A DNA stretch of 64,000 nucleotides, from positions 61,093 through 125,092 of the forward strand of contig JADFQJ010000002.1 in the NCBI GenBank assembly GCA_022561875.1. The letters run 5' to 3'. The notes below the pieces were generated by a model. It did no database searches. It was not told the DNA's origin and saw only the letters and a program-made list of their open reading frames with translations. Source of the stretch: Bacteroidota bacterium (lineage in GTDB: Bacteria; Bacteroidota; Bacteroidia; Bacteroidales; VadinHA17). The translations under genes and the position numbers were made by a program. Shown one piece after another: positions 11,087 to 20,038 of the stretch (its first letter is position 1; each line of letters opens with the position of its first letter).

Positions 11087-11843
11087 TCTTTTTGCAAAAG
11101 GAGAGAAACCGGAATATCTTTTTTGGGTCGGTAGTGCCGGAGCTTTTGACGACCGGTACAAAAATGTTACCAGAGCTTTTGTAAAGATACTTACCTGTTT
11201 GGGTGTAAGTTATGCTGTATTAGGTACGGAAGAATCTTCAACCGGCGATGTGGCAAGAAGAGCAGGTAATGAAATGCTTTTCCAGATGCAGGCAATGATG
11301 AATATTGAGATACTGAATGGCTATGAAGTAAAAAAAATCATAACTTGTGACCCGCATGCATATAATACTTTTAAAAACGAATATCCACAGTTTGACGGAA
11401 ATTACCAGGTGATTCATCATACTCAGTTTTTGAAAGAGCAGATCGAAGCTGGCAATTTAAAGGTCAGGACTGATATATTTGATAAAAAGATAATTACATA
11501 CCATGATCCTTGCTATCTGGGTAGGGCAAATGGCGAATATGCCGCACCAAGAAAAGTGCTTGATTTTATTCCTTCGGAAAAAATAGAGATGAAAAGGAAT
11601 AAAAGTGATGCTCTTTGTTGCGGAGCAGGCGGAGGTCAGATGTTTAAAGAAGCCGAAAAAGGTGATAAAGAAATATTCATTGAGAGAACTGAAGAAGCGC
11701 TTGCAACCGGAGCTGATGTTATTGCTACAGCATGTCCTTACTGTATGACAATGATCACTGATGGCTTGAAATACAAAGACAAGAACGATGTAGTGAAGAA
11801 CTATGATATTGCTGAAATTGTAGCTTTATCATTTGGGATCTGA
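11043..11843 (+). CDS. CCG-domain Fe-S protein (HdrB-like subunit)
   Basis: This 266-residue soluble protein belongs to the cysteine-rich CCG family of heterodisulfide reductase B-like subunits. The C-terminal CCG module is complete (HDPCYLGR, then LCCGAGGGQMF and ACPYC). The N-terminal module keeps the fold (FWVGSAGAFDD, TGDVARRAGNEMLFQ, PHAYNTFKNEYPQ). However, the positions that are usually cysteine read Ser, Ser, Asp and Ala, so only one CCG cluster looks ligatable. The start codon lies 44 bases inside the upstream membrane Fe-S gene, implying translational coupling and a two-subunit complex. It probably passes electrons between ETF and the membrane partner. Confidence 0.8.
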   Translation: MEKQKQKVNVPVIADLFAKGEKPEYLFWVGSAGAFDDRYKNVTRAFVKILTCLGVSYAVLGTEESSTGDVARRAGNEMLFQMQAMMNIEILNGYEVKKIITCDPHAYNTFKNEYPQFDGNYQVIHHTQFLKEQIEAGNLKVRTDIFDKKIITYHDPCYLGRANGEYAAPRKVLDFIPSEKIEMKRNKSDALCCGAGGGQMFKEAEKGDKEIFIERTEEALATGADVIATACPYCMTMITDGLKYKDKNDVVKNYDIAEIVALSFGI

Positions 11844-11887
11844 CCTGAAAAAAAAGAAAAATAACAGAATCTGATAAAAAATAAATT

Positions 11888-13669
11888 ATGGGAAAAGGCA
11901 GAGAAATAATAGGTGGTGATTTCATCGTTAAAGAAACTGAAGCAAACGATATTTTTATCCCTGAAGAGTTTGACGAAGAGCAGAAAATGATCGCTCAAAC
12001 ATGCCGGGATTTTCTGGATACCGAAGTTTTTCCGAATCTTGACAGGATCGACGAGCAGGAAGAAGGACTAATGGCAGATCTTTTAACCAAAGCCGGAGAG
12101 CTCGGCCTTCTGGGTATCTCTCTTCCGGAAAAATATGACGGGTTTGAACAGTCTTTCGTAACCTCGATGCTTGCAGGTGATGTAATTGGAGCAGGTTATT
12201 CATTTGCTGTGGCTTATTCATGCCACACGGGTATTGGTACATTGCCAATCCTCTATTATGGTAATGACCAGCAAAAAGAAAAGTATCTTCCAAAGCTTGC
12301 ATCAGGTGAATGGAAAGGAGCATACGCTCTTACTGAACCGGGCGCCGGCTCTGATGCAAACGCAGGCAAAACTAAAGCAACTTTATCCGAAGATGGCAAA
12401 CACTATCTGCTTAATGGACAAAAAATATGGATAACCAATTCGGGATTTGCCGATATTATTACTGTGTTTGCAAAAATTGATAATGACAGAGTACTCAGTG
12501 CTTTTATCGTTGAACGTAACTTCCCGGGCATAGTGTTCAATCCGGAGGAGAAAAAAATGGGTATTAAAGGCTCATCAACCCGTCAGCTTTTTTTTAACGA
12601 CTGTAAAGTACCGGTAGAAAACCTTCTTGGAAATCGGGGACAGGGATTCAGGATTGCACTGAATATACTTCATATGGGAAGGATCAAACTTGGTGGAAAT
12701 GTTCTGGGAGCTGCAAAATACGCTATTAATCAATCTGTTCAGTATGCCAATGAAAGAAAACAATTCGGATTACAGATCAGTGCTTTCGGATCGATAAAAC
12801 ATAAACTGGCAGAGCAAGTCATAAAAAATTTTGTTACTGAATCGGCTGTTTTCAGGGCAAGTTATAATATCGATCAGTATGTTGAGCAAAATCTTGAGGG
12901 AAATATTAAAGAAAAAACCACAATTGATGCTTTTGCACAATTTGCTGTTGAAGCCGCTATTCTTAAGGTGTTTGGCTCTGAGGTACTTGATTATATTGTT
13001 GATGAAAATGTCCAGATCCATGGCGGAATGGGTTATTCGGCTGAACTGGATGTTGACAGGGGGTATCGTGACTCACGGATAAACAGGATATTTGAGGGTA
13101 CAACCGAGATAAATAAAATACTGGTTGTTGATACTGTCCTGAAGAGAGGTGCTAAAGGATATTTTGACCTTTCCGGTGAAGCAGAAAAAGCATTTCTGGG
13201 CCTTAATAATTTGTCGGGCACTCCTGAACCGGAGAAGGATTTTTATGCTGAAAAGAAACAGATTGTAAGGAGCTTCAGGAAAATCGCACTATTCCTTATC
13301 CATACAGCATCTGATAAATTCAAAAGTAAACTGGTATTCGAACAGGAAATTCTGAATAATATTGCCGATGTCATAATGTATCTGTATGTTGCAGAATCAT
13401 CACTGCTTCGTGTTGAGAAACTTGAGAACTTGAAGGATGCAGAGCAGATAAAGGTATATAAAAATATAATTGATGTCTTTGTTTATGATGCTTCATCAAA
13501 AATCAGTAAATTTGCGAAAGATGCAATTTATTCATTTGCTGAAGGTGAGGTGAAAGACCTGCTGCTTAAAGGGGTAGACTATTACACTACTGTAAAAGGC
13601 GTGAACACCAGGGAGGCACGGAGAAGAATAGCTGACAAGCTGATTGAGGACAATAAATATAATTTTTAG
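11888..13669 (+). CDS. Acyl-CoA dehydrogenase (long form, ~593 aa)
   Basis: This is an FAD-dependent acyl-CoA dehydrogenase with the N-terminal helical domain, the signature AYALTEPGAGSDANAGKTKA, the FAD/substrate segment NGQKIWITNSGFADI, and the C-terminal IHGGMGYSAELDVDRGYRDS and IFEGTTEINKI motifs. It is longer than the ~380-residue core family because of an extra C-terminal helical domain of about 170 residues, as in very-long-chain-type members common in Bacteroidota. It would introduce the alpha,beta double bond into an acyl-CoA and hand electrons to the EtfAB encoded upstream. Substrate chain length cannot be told from the sequence. Confidence 0.92.
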   Translation: MGKGREIIGGDFIVKETEANDIFIPEEFDEEQKMIAQTCRDFLDTEVFPNLDRIDEQEEGLMADLLTKAGELGLLGISLPEKYDGFEQSFVTSMLAGDVIGAGYSFAVAYSCHTGIGTLPILYYGNDQQKEKYLPKLASGEWKGAYALTEPGAGSDANAGKTKATLSEDGKHYLLNGQKIWITNSGFADIITVFAKIDNDRVLSAFIVERNFPGIVFNPEEKKMGIKGSSTRQLFFNDCKVPVENLLGNRGQGFRIALNILHMGRIKLGGNVLGAAKYAINQSVQYANERKQFGLQISAFGSIKHKLAEQVIKNFVTESAVFRASYNIDQYVEQNLEGNIKEKTTIDAFAQFAVEAAILKVFGSEVLDYIVDENVQIHGGMGYSAELDVDRGYRDSRINRIFEGTTEINKILVVDTVLKRGAKGYFDLSGEAEKAFLGLNNLSGTPEPEKDFYAEKKQIVRSFRKIALFLIHTASDKFKSKLVFEQEILNNIADVIMYLYVAESSLLRVEKLENLKDAEQIKVYKNIIDVFVYDASSKISKFAKDAIYSFAEGEVKDLLLKGVDYYTTVKGVNTREARRRIADKLIEDNKYNF

Positions 13670-13698
13670 ATATTCAATAGAAAAGATTGACTTTCGTG

Positions 13699-14067
13699 AT
13701 GTGTAAGTTTTATAAGTACATATTTATGATTGGAGTTCTGGTTCTTTTTTCACAACCCGGATGTAAAAAACAACCCAAATGTGGTTGTGACGGAGATGTG
13801 CGTTTTACAATTACTTATACTAAAGGTTCTATATATTATAATGAAGAAACCGGCTATGCAGAGTTTCAGCCTTCTGATATTTATTCACGTTTTGAGATAT
13901 GTGATGCTGCAGAAGTAATGGATATGTTAACACCATTCGAACAGGGAGAAACAGTGCTTGTGAGTGGTGATGCTTTTGATGACTGCTACAAAATATATAA
14001 CCCGTATGCCTCGGCAAACTATATGCTGAATCTGACAGAAATTAAAAAAGACGAATTCGATAAGTAA
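13699..14067 (+). CDS. Small putative lipoprotein
   Basis: A protein of about 122 residues starts at the ATG at 13699 (MCKFYKYIFMIGVLVLFSQPGC). The hydrophobic signal segment ends in a cysteine that could be lipidated, and several more cysteines follow (KKQPKCGCDGD). No domain is recognised. It is the last gene before a terminator and starts about 30 bases after the acyl-CoA dehydrogenase, so it may share that transcript. The function is unknown. Confidence 0.65.
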   Translation: MCKFYKYIFMIGVLVLFSQPGCKKQPKCGCDGDVRFTITYTKGSIYYNEETGYAEFQPSDIYSRFEICDAAEVMDMLTPFEQGETVLVSGDAFDDCYKIYNPYASANYMLNLTEIKKDEFDK

Positions 14068-14090
14068 AACCGGTCTTAACTAATAAAAAA

Positions 14091-14119
14091 AAGCCTTGAT
14101 CAATTCAGGGCTTTTTTTA
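14091..14119 (+). terminator. Rho-independent terminator
   Basis: The stem AAGCCTTGA / TTCAGGGCTT (one G-T wobble, loop TCAA) has A-rich and T-rich flanks. It ends the etf/acyl-CoA dehydrogenase transcript and may work from both strands. Confidence 0.85.
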
Positions 14120-14273
14120 TTCCCGTGATTTCAGCTAACTTTAGTTGCGGATAGATACATTGCGTTATAAAATATTCAGATAATGAAACGAATGTTATAA
14201 AAAAGCAATATTTGATTAATATTATTCTAATTTTGGTTATTCACAAAGGCTAAGGCTAATATTTAATTAATCA

Positions 14274-14330
14274 TCGAATAATTTTGAACCGAGCTTGCGA
14301 GCTCAACGAAGTTAAATTCCGATACATTAA
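14274..14330. repeat. Dispersed repeat copy 1 (left of kdsC)
   Basis: This copy contains the near-palindromic core GAGCTTGCGAGCTC followed by AACGAAGTTAAATTCCG. A second copy in the same orientation lies at 14951-15003, so the pair brackets the kdsC-like gene. A third, partial copy on the other strand is at 36634-36656. Confidence 0.85.
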
Positions 14331-14359
14331 ATTAATCAGCAGCAATATCAGGGAGTATC

Positions 14360-14914
14360 ATGAAAAGAAAGACAAAAGATAATTTGAGTAATTTTAAGGA
14401 ACAACTCAGAAGAGTAAAAGCGTTCGTTTTTGACGTTGATGGAGTATTGTCCGTGCAAACCATGTTGCTTGATACAGAGGGGAACCTGATTCGTACTTCA
14501 AATATCAGGGATGGTTTTGCAATACAAAGAGCCGTAAATAAAAACTATCCTGTTGGAATTATTACCGGAGCGGAGATACCGGCCGTTATGAAAAGGTATC
14601 AGGGTCTTGGAATCACCGATATCTATCTGGGTTCAACCAATAAGAAATCAGATATTATCCGTTTCTTAAAGAAATACCGGATTGAAGCATCGGATGTTTT
14701 GTATATGGGAGACGACCTTCCTGATCTGGAAGTTATGAAAATGGTTGGTTTTCCAACCTGCCCTGACGATGCAGTTGTTGAAGTGAAACAAATATCTAAG
14801 TATATCTCGAATTTCACCGGAGGTAACGGATGTGTACGTGATGTGATCGAACAAGTGCTACGTCTTCATAAAAAATGGGTGGAGTCACTGTCGGCAACAG
14901 GGAGAAATTTATGA
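14360..14914 (+). CDS. kdsC: HAD-family phosphatase, KdsC-like (3-deoxy-D-manno-octulosonate-8-phosphate phosphatase)
   Basis: This 184-residue cap-less HAD (C0-type) phosphatase has the nucleophile motif FVFDVDGVLS, motif II GIITGAE and the C-terminal acidic motif YMGDDLPDLEVM. Size and motifs fit KdsC, which releases KDO from KDO-8-phosphate for lipopolysaccharide inner-core synthesis in the cytoplasm. The residue before motif I and the IRDGFAI segment also match KdsC homologues. It is followed by ubiA-like and maf genes, a common Bacteroidota neighbourhood. Direct repeats bracket the gene on both sides. Other HAD-IIIA sugar-phosphate phosphatases are a less likely alternative. Confidence 0.8.
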   Translation: MKRKTKDNLSNFKEQLRRVKAFVFDVDGVLSVQTMLLDTEGNLIRTSNIRDGFAIQRAVNKNYPVGIITGAEIPAVMKRYQGLGITDIYLGSTNKKSDIIRFLKKYRIEASDVLYMGDDLPDLEVMKMVGFPTCPDDAVVEVKQISKYISNFTGGNGCVRDVIEQVLRLHKKWVESLSATGRNL

Positions 14915-14950
14915 ATATTATTTTTGGTTAGCCTGATACTTATTTATTTA

Positions 14951-15003
14951 CGAATAATTTTGAACCAAGTTTGCGAGCTCAATGAAGTTAAATTCCGGTA
15001 AAT
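14951..15003. repeat. Dispersed repeat copy 2 (right of kdsC)
   Basis: CGAATAATTTTGAACC, then TTGCGAGCTCAATGAAG and TTAAATTCCGGTAAATT, match copy 1 at 14274-14330 with a handful of substitutions. It starts 37 bases after the kdsC stop codon. Confidence 0.85.
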
Positions 15004-15031
15004 TGGACTATAGACTCTGAAAGAATTGCAT

Positions 15032-16018
15032 ATGAAAGCATTTTTCCAGCTTATCAGGGTGCAGAATCTGTTTATTATTGCTGTAACCCAATATCTTATG
15101 CGGTGGAGCATAATCTACCCCTTACTTCAAAAATTGTCAGTTGTATCACAGGGCGAAGTGATCCATTTTATAGATTTTGGCCTGCAATTCAACGAGTTCC
15201 ATTTTGCAATGCTTGTTCTTTCTACCATGTTGATCACCGGAGCAGGGTATGTTATTAACGACTATTTTGACATTAAGACAGATGCATATAACCGCCCGGA
15301 TAATGTAATTGTCGGCAGGAAAATTTCCCGGAGAACTGCAATGTTGATTCACATCCTGATGAATATTACAGGAGTAGCTCTGGGTTTTTTTATTTCATTT
15401 TTAATTCACTTGCCTCTCCTTGCTGTGATATTTGTTTTAATACCCGGACTTCTTTGGTTTTATTCAACAACTTATAAAAGACAATTCCTTATCGGAAATA
15501 TTATTGTGGCTTTTCTTACAGGCCTGGTACCATTTATGGTTGTATTATTTGAAGTTCCCCGCCTTAATGCAGAATATGGTAAGGTGATGATTGAATACCA
15601 GGCAAATTTCAACATCCTTTTCGGGTGGGTTGGCGGCTTTGCAGTTTTTGCATTCTCGCTTACACTGATCCGTGAACTTATAAAAGATATGGAGGACTAC
15701 GAAGGGGATCTGGAATACGGTCGTAAAACCCTTCCGGTGAAACTGGGATTGGGAACTACCAAAGCAATTGTTGTAGTATTACTGGTAGTTTTCCTTTCCG
15801 GACTTCTATGGGTGTACTTTACATTTATCACTGATATTATTACCCTGGTCTATTTAAGCATTACACTGGTTTTTCCTAGCCTCTATCTGATTTTCAGGTT
15901 AACAGTGTCACAAACAAAAAAGGATTACAATTTGAGTAGTCTCCTTACCAAGGGGATCATGTTATCCGGAATTTTTTACTCAGTTCTTGCAGGTTATATC
16001 ATTCAAACAAAATTATGA
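15032..16018 (+). CDS. UbiA-family prenyltransferase (geranylgeranylglycerol-phosphate synthase-like)
   Basis: This integral membrane protein of about 328 residues has multiple hydrophobic helices. It carries both Mg-prenyl-diphosphate motifs of the UbiA superfamily: NDYFDIKTDAYNRPD near residue 75 and DMEDYEGDLEYG near residue 215. The ATG at 15032 is preferred over an upstream in-frame TTG at 15026. It transfers a prenyl chain to an acceptor; in Bacteroidota this syntenic gene is usually annotated as a geranylgeranylglycerol-phosphate geranylgeranyltransferase-type protein, but the acceptor cannot be read from sequence. Its stop overlaps the maf start (ATGA), so the two are translationally coupled. 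Confidence 0.85.
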   Translation: MKAFFQLIRVQNLFIIAVTQYLMRWSIIYPLLQKLSVVSQGEVIHFIDFGLQFNEFHFAMLVLSTMLITGAGYVINDYFDIKTDAYNRPDNVIVGRKISRRTAMLIHILMNITGVALGFFISFLIHLPLLAVIFVLIPGLLWFYSTTYKRQFLIGNIIVAFLTGLVPFMVVLFEVPRLNAEYGKVMIEYQANFNILFGWVGGFAVFAFSLTLIRELIKDMEDYEGDLEYGRKTLPVKLGLGTTKAIVVVLLVVFLSGLLWVYFTFITDIITLVYLSITLVFPSLYLIFRLTVSQTKKDYNLSSLLTKGIMLSGIFYSVLAGYIIQTKL

Positions 16019-16611
16019 AGCCCTTTATGGTTCTTGAGAATTTGAAAGGAAAAAGAATTTTGCTTGCCTCAAAATCCCCGAGAAGGCATTACCTGTTAAA
16101 AGGATTGGGAATTGATTTTAAACCGGTTGATAATTTTCAGGATGATGAGTCCTACCCTGAAAACATGGCAATAAGCGAGATACCTGTTTATCTTGCGAAG
16201 AAAAAAGCTGATAAATATAATGAACTGTTGGATGATGCAAGTATCCTGATAGCAGCAGATACCATTGTATGGTGTGATAACAAGGTTGTCAATAAACCGG
16301 GCAGCTATGATGAAGCGTACCGGATGCTTCATCGACTTTCGGACAATAAGCATACAGTAATTACAGGAGTATGCCTGCGGTCCGCAAAAAAAGAAACCAC
16401 ATTTACCGCTACAACCGATGTTTACTTCACGAAATTATCAGACAACGAGATTAAATATTACCTTGAGAAATTCAAGCCTTTCGATAAAGCCGGCGCTTAT
16501 GGCATACAGGAATGGATAGGCTATATCGGGATCGAAAAAATAGAAGGCTCCTATTTTAACGTAATGGGATTGCCGGTACAGAAAGTATATAAAGAGCTAA
16601 AGAAGTTCTAA
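16015..16611 (+). CDS. maf: Maf-like nucleotide pyrophosphatase
   Basis: This 198-residue cytoplasmic Maf/Ham1-fold protein begins with the P-loop-like ILLASKSPRRHYLLKGLG motif. It keeps IAADTIVWCDNKVVNKP, the core HTVITGVCL segment, and DKAGAYGIQEWIG with YFNVMGLPV. These are the family hallmarks of the house-cleaning dNTP/NTP pyrophosphatases (dTTP/UTP pyrophosphatase branch). The ATG overlaps the stop of the UbiA-like gene by four bases. An ATG four codons in is an alternative start. Exact nucleotide preference is not determinable. Confidence 0.92.
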   Translation: MKPFMVLENLKGKRILLASKSPRRHYLLKGLGIDFKPVDNFQDDESYPENMAISEIPVYLAKKKADKYNELLDDASILIAADTIVWCDNKVVNKPGSYDEAYRMLHRLSDNKHTVITGVCLRSAKKETTFTATTDVYFTKLSDNEIKYYLEKFKPFDKAGAYGIQEWIGYIGIEKIEGSYFNVMGLPVQKVYKELKKF

Positions 16612-16777
16612 TTATGGACCTCTGTCAATGCCTTAATATATTGATAATCTTTAGATTAAATTGATGGCCAATTAGTCGGCAGTTGGCAAAATGTAGATTA
16701 ACCTAAAAATTTAGATATATTAGTATTTAATCATTTAGTCACCTCAAACCAACATGCTAATATTCCAAGATATACAT

Positions 16778-16785
16778 TAGTTTTG
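16778..16785 (+). promoter_or_regulatory. Candidate -7 element of S46 peptidase gene
   Basis: TAGTTTTG matches TAnnTTTG and lies 23 bases upstream of the peptidase ATG. No good TTTG partner is visible at the -33 distance, so support is partial. Confidence 0.4.
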
Positions 16786-16808
16786 TGTTTCATTAAATCT
16801 ATATAACT

Positions 16809-18974
16809 ATGATAAGAAAATTTATCAGGCTAATCGTTTTGTTCATAATCCTTTCATCATCACTTCTCAGGGCTGATGAGGGAATGTGGATCCCTGTTCT
16901 TATGGAAAAGTTTAATATTGAGATAATGAAGGAAAAAGGTTTTAAACTTTCTGCAGAAGATATCTATAGTATCAATAAGGCTAGTATGAAAGATGCCGTG
17001 ATGATCTTCGGAGGTGGTTGTACCGCTGAGCTGATCTCGGACCGGGGACTGTTAATTACAAACCATCACTGCGGATACAGGTCAATACAATCTCATTCAA
17101 CCGTGGATAACGATTACCTGACCAACGGATTCTGGGCTATGTCGCAGGAAGAAGAACTGACAAATCCCGGACTAACTGTGACTTTTCTTAAGTGGATGAA
17201 GGATGTAACCGGAGAGGTTCTGAAAGGAATTGAAGATGGAATGAGTGAGGAGGAAATGTCTGATATCAAACAGGAAAATATTGATAGGATTAATGAGGAA
17301 GCAATTGAAGGAACTCATTTTACTGCACAGGTGAAACCTTTTTACTATGGGAATCAGTATTTCCTGTTTGTTAATGAAACCTATAAAGATGTCAGGTTGG
17401 TTGGGGCTCCTCCGTCGGCAATAGGCAAATTCGGTGGTGATACCGATAACTGGATGTGGCCCCGGCATACAGGCGATTTTTCCCTTTTCCGTATCTATGC
17501 AGGGAAAGAGAATGAACCGGTCGGATACTCGCCGGATAATGTACCTTTTAAGCCTGAAAAGTTCTTTCCCATCTCTCTCAAAGGAACAGAACCGGGCGAT
17601 TTTACCATGGTATTCGGATATCCCGGAAGCACCTATGAATATGTTCCTTCATTTCATCTGCAAATGTTAACCCGCGATATCTATCCGGAATTAATAGATG
17701 TACGGACAAAGAAGCTTGAAATAATGCAGAATGCTATGGAAAAGAGCCGGATAGTCAGGATACAGTACTCTGCAAAAGCAGCCGGTGTCAGCAATTCCTG
17801 GAAACGCTGGAAAGGTGAAATACGCGGACTGGATAAACTTGATGCAATAGCAAAAAAGCAAGCTTATGAAGAACGATTCCGGGAATGGACTCATGAAGAT
17901 AGTGAGCGAAACCAGTTATACGGTAACCTCCTGTCGCGTTACGATAAAGTATATAATGAAATAGCCCCGGTCAGGTTAGCCCGTAGTTATTTCCGTGAAG
18001 TGTTTTTTTATAACGGGGTAGAAAATATATCACTTGCATCAGGGTTTTCAAAACTGGTTTCTCTGGTTGGGAACAATGCTTCGCCGGAGGAGATCGACGA
18101 GGTTCTGGAATCACTGCGTAAACGTGTTTCCGGTTTTTTCAAAAACTATGATCCGGCAACAGGGGATGCACTTTCAGTAGCCATGCTTTTACTGTTTGAA
18201 GAGAATGTTCCCTGGAAATACCATCCTGAAGAATTCAAACGGATAATGGAGAAGTTTGATGGAAATTATCAGGCATGGATTGAGAAGGTTCGCAAAAAAT
18301 CCCTGTTTGTGAATGAGAAAACATTACTGGAGTTTCTTAATTCGTTCAAATCTTCCGGGGTGAAAAAGATCGAAAAAGATCCGATTTTCCGGTTAGCTCA
18401 AAGTGCGGGAGAGACATATAACGGAATATTATCTGACTACGGAGAACTAAATCAGGAACTGGTGAGCCTGCATCGTGTCTATATGAAAGCCCAAATGGAG
18501 TTTGAGCCCGGTAAGTTATTCTATCCCGATGCCAATTTTTCTTTGCGTGTATCTTACGGAGAAGCAAAAGGTTATGAACCACGCGATGCTGTGTTCTATA
18601 AGCACTATACTACTTTAGAAGGGGTTATGGAGAAAGATGATCCGGCAATTTATGATTATAATGTACCTGAAAAACTCAGGGAACTATACCGGAAGAAAGA
18701 TTACGGACGATATGCCCCGGATGGGAAAATGCCCGTCTGTTTTCTTGCCACAAATCATACAACAGGAGGGAATTCAGGCAGCCCGGTGATCAATGCTGAA
18801 GGCCATCTTATAGGAATAAATTTCGACCGTGCATGGGAAGGTGTTATGAGTGATCTGATGTTCAACCCTGAACAATGTCGCAATATCTCCCTGGATATCC
18901 GGTATGCCCTGTTTATTATTGATAAATTTGCCGGGGCAGGATACCTGCTTGATGAGATGACACTGGTGGAGTAG
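16809..18974 (+). CDS. S46 family dipeptidyl peptidase, DPP11-type (Asp/Glu-specific)
   Basis: This 721-residue secreted serine exopeptidase starts with a signal peptide (residues 1-22). The chymotrypsin-like catalytic residues are visible: His in TNHHCGY (about 86/87), Asp in WPRHTGDFSLF (about 223) and Ser656 in TGGNSGSPV. Arg674 lies 18 residues after the catalytic serine (IGINFDRAWEG). In the S46 family an Arg at this place defines DPP11, which removes dipeptides with Asp or Glu at P1, whereas Gly defines DPP7. The protein would act in the periplasm on peptides imported as nutrients. It is transcribed on its own, with an MBL-fold gene 23 bases downstream. Confidence 0.92.
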   Translation: MIRKFIRLIVLFIILSSSLLRADEGMWIPVLMEKFNIEIMKEKGFKLSAEDIYSINKASMKDAVMIFGGGCTAELISDRGLLITNHHCGYRSIQSHSTVDNDYLTNGFWAMSQEEELTNPGLTVTFLKWMKDVTGEVLKGIEDGMSEEEMSDIKQENIDRINEEAIEGTHFTAQVKPFYYGNQYFLFVNETYKDVRLVGAPPSAIGKFGGDTDNWMWPRHTGDFSLFRIYAGKENEPVGYSPDNVPFKPEKFFPISLKGTEPGDFTMVFGYPGSTYEYVPSFHLQMLTRDIYPELIDVRTKKLEIMQNAMEKSRIVRIQYSAKAAGVSNSWKRWKGEIRGLDKLDAIAKKQAYEERFREWTHEDSERNQLYGNLLSRYDKVYNEIAPVRLARSYFREVFFYNGVENISLASGFSKLVSLVGNNASPEEIDEVLESLRKRVSGFFKNYDPATGDALSVAMLLLFEENVPWKYHPEEFKRIMEKFDGNYQAWIEKVRKKSLFVNEKTLLEFLNSFKSSGVKKIEKDPIFRLAQSAGETYNGILSDYGELNQELVSLHRVYMKAQMEFEPGKLFYPDANFSLRVSYGEAKGYEPRDAVFYKHYTTLEGVMEKDDPAIYDYNVPEKLRELYRKKDYGRYAPDGKMPVCFLATNHTTGGNSGSPVINAEGHLIGINFDRAWEGVMSDLMFNPEQCRNISLDIRYALFIIDKFAGAGYLLDEMTLVE

Positions 18975-18997
18975 CATATCATATAGTATTTCTGGCT

Positions 18998-20038
18998 ATG
19001 AAAAAAACCGGTATACGGATTAACGGACGTGGTAATGCCTGGCCCATCCCGCTTGGACAGCAACACCCCCTCTATTCATTAACACCTGAACCCGATTATG
19101 CAAATGCCTCATTTTCACTGATGTCACTGAATCAGGTCGAAAGCAGGACCGAAGTCAACTGGGAGCTGCTGATCGATGCAGGTCACGGGACCATTCCAAT
19201 GCTGTTGAAAACCCATAACCGTCTTCCTGAAGCCATTGTATTAACCCATCCTCATTTTGACCATTTCGTTGGCGTTGACTGGATAGCTCAGAGTCATTAC
19301 CGTTTCAAAAACAAGCAACGGTATCCGTTGTATGCCACACCCTTATGCTGGGAAACCCTGGTGAGCAGCCTGCCTCATCTTGAAAAGATCATCGAATTCA
19401 AATGCCTGGATTATGGTCATTCGCGAATTCCGGATGAGATTCCCGGTGTTGAACTTACAGCTTACCCGGTATACCACGGAACTAGTGCATACGGGGCTGC
19501 TATGATTGTTGCTGATGTTATGAATGCCGGTAACACAAAGCAAAAAATTATTTTTTCGGGCGACCTGCTTTGCCCGCTGATCAGAGAAACAGATTATGCA
19601 CATCTTCAGGGAGCAAAGTACCTGTTTGCCGATGTCAATAACCGGTTTCCCTATCCTCGAGCCAATCACTGGAGTTTTGTACCTGAAAGTTCTGAAGATT
19701 TTTTAGGTGCATGGTTAAAAGACATAACCATAAAGGATCTGTTTCTGCCGCATCTGAACAATGATAAGGATCCTGTTTTACCGGAATATCTGGAGCTTCT
19801 TATGAAGGATGGTTGCCTGCCAAAAGATATGTACTGGTCGTTGCTTGAATGGATCAAAAGGTTCAGTCCTGAAAAAATCCTGCTGGTTCATTACAGCGGC
19901 AGGGAGGATGAAAAATATCATGATGAGCCATTAATGGACGGACCGCAACTGGAGGCATGGACACAGCAGCAAGCTACTGCAAAAGGTATCCATTGTGAAT
20001 TTAGGGTACCGGAAACCGGTGACTGGCTTGAGTTTTAG
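18998..20038 (+). CDS. MBL-fold metallohydrolase
   Basis: This 346-residue metallo-beta-lactamase-fold protein has the zinc motif LTHPHFDHFVG (His84, His86, Asp88, His89). Later ligand candidates are VYHGTSAYG, FSGDLL and VHYSGRED. It has no signal peptide, so it is probably cytoplasmic. It lies 23 bases after the S46 peptidase and may be co-transcribed. Closest general resemblance is to the RNase Z/PqqB-like group of hydrolases; the substrate is unknown. A REP-like element and a large hairpin follow it. Confidence 0.75.
   Translation: MKKTGIRINGRGNAWPIPLGQQHPLYSLTPEPDYANASFSLMSLNQVESRTEVNWELLIDAGHGTIPMLLKTHNRLPEAIVLTHPHFDHFVGVDWIAQSHYRFKNKQRYPLYATPLCWETLVSSLPHLEKIIEFKCLDYGHSRIPDEIPGVELTAYPVYHGTSAYGAAMIVADVMNAGNTKQKIIFSGDLLCPLIRETDYAHLQGAKYLFADVNNRFPYPRANHWSFVPESSEDFLGAWLKDITIKDLFLPHLNNDKDPVLPEYLELLMKDGCLPKDMYWSLLEWIKRFSPEKILLVHYSGREDEKYHDEPLMDGPQLEAWTQQQATAKGIHCEFRVPETGDWLEF

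Noticed and set aside
14068..14359. tRNA or small RNA gene in the spacer before kdsC
   Set aside because: No cloverleaf-like pairing or CCA/T-loop motif was found; the spacer contains a terminator and a dispersed repeat only.
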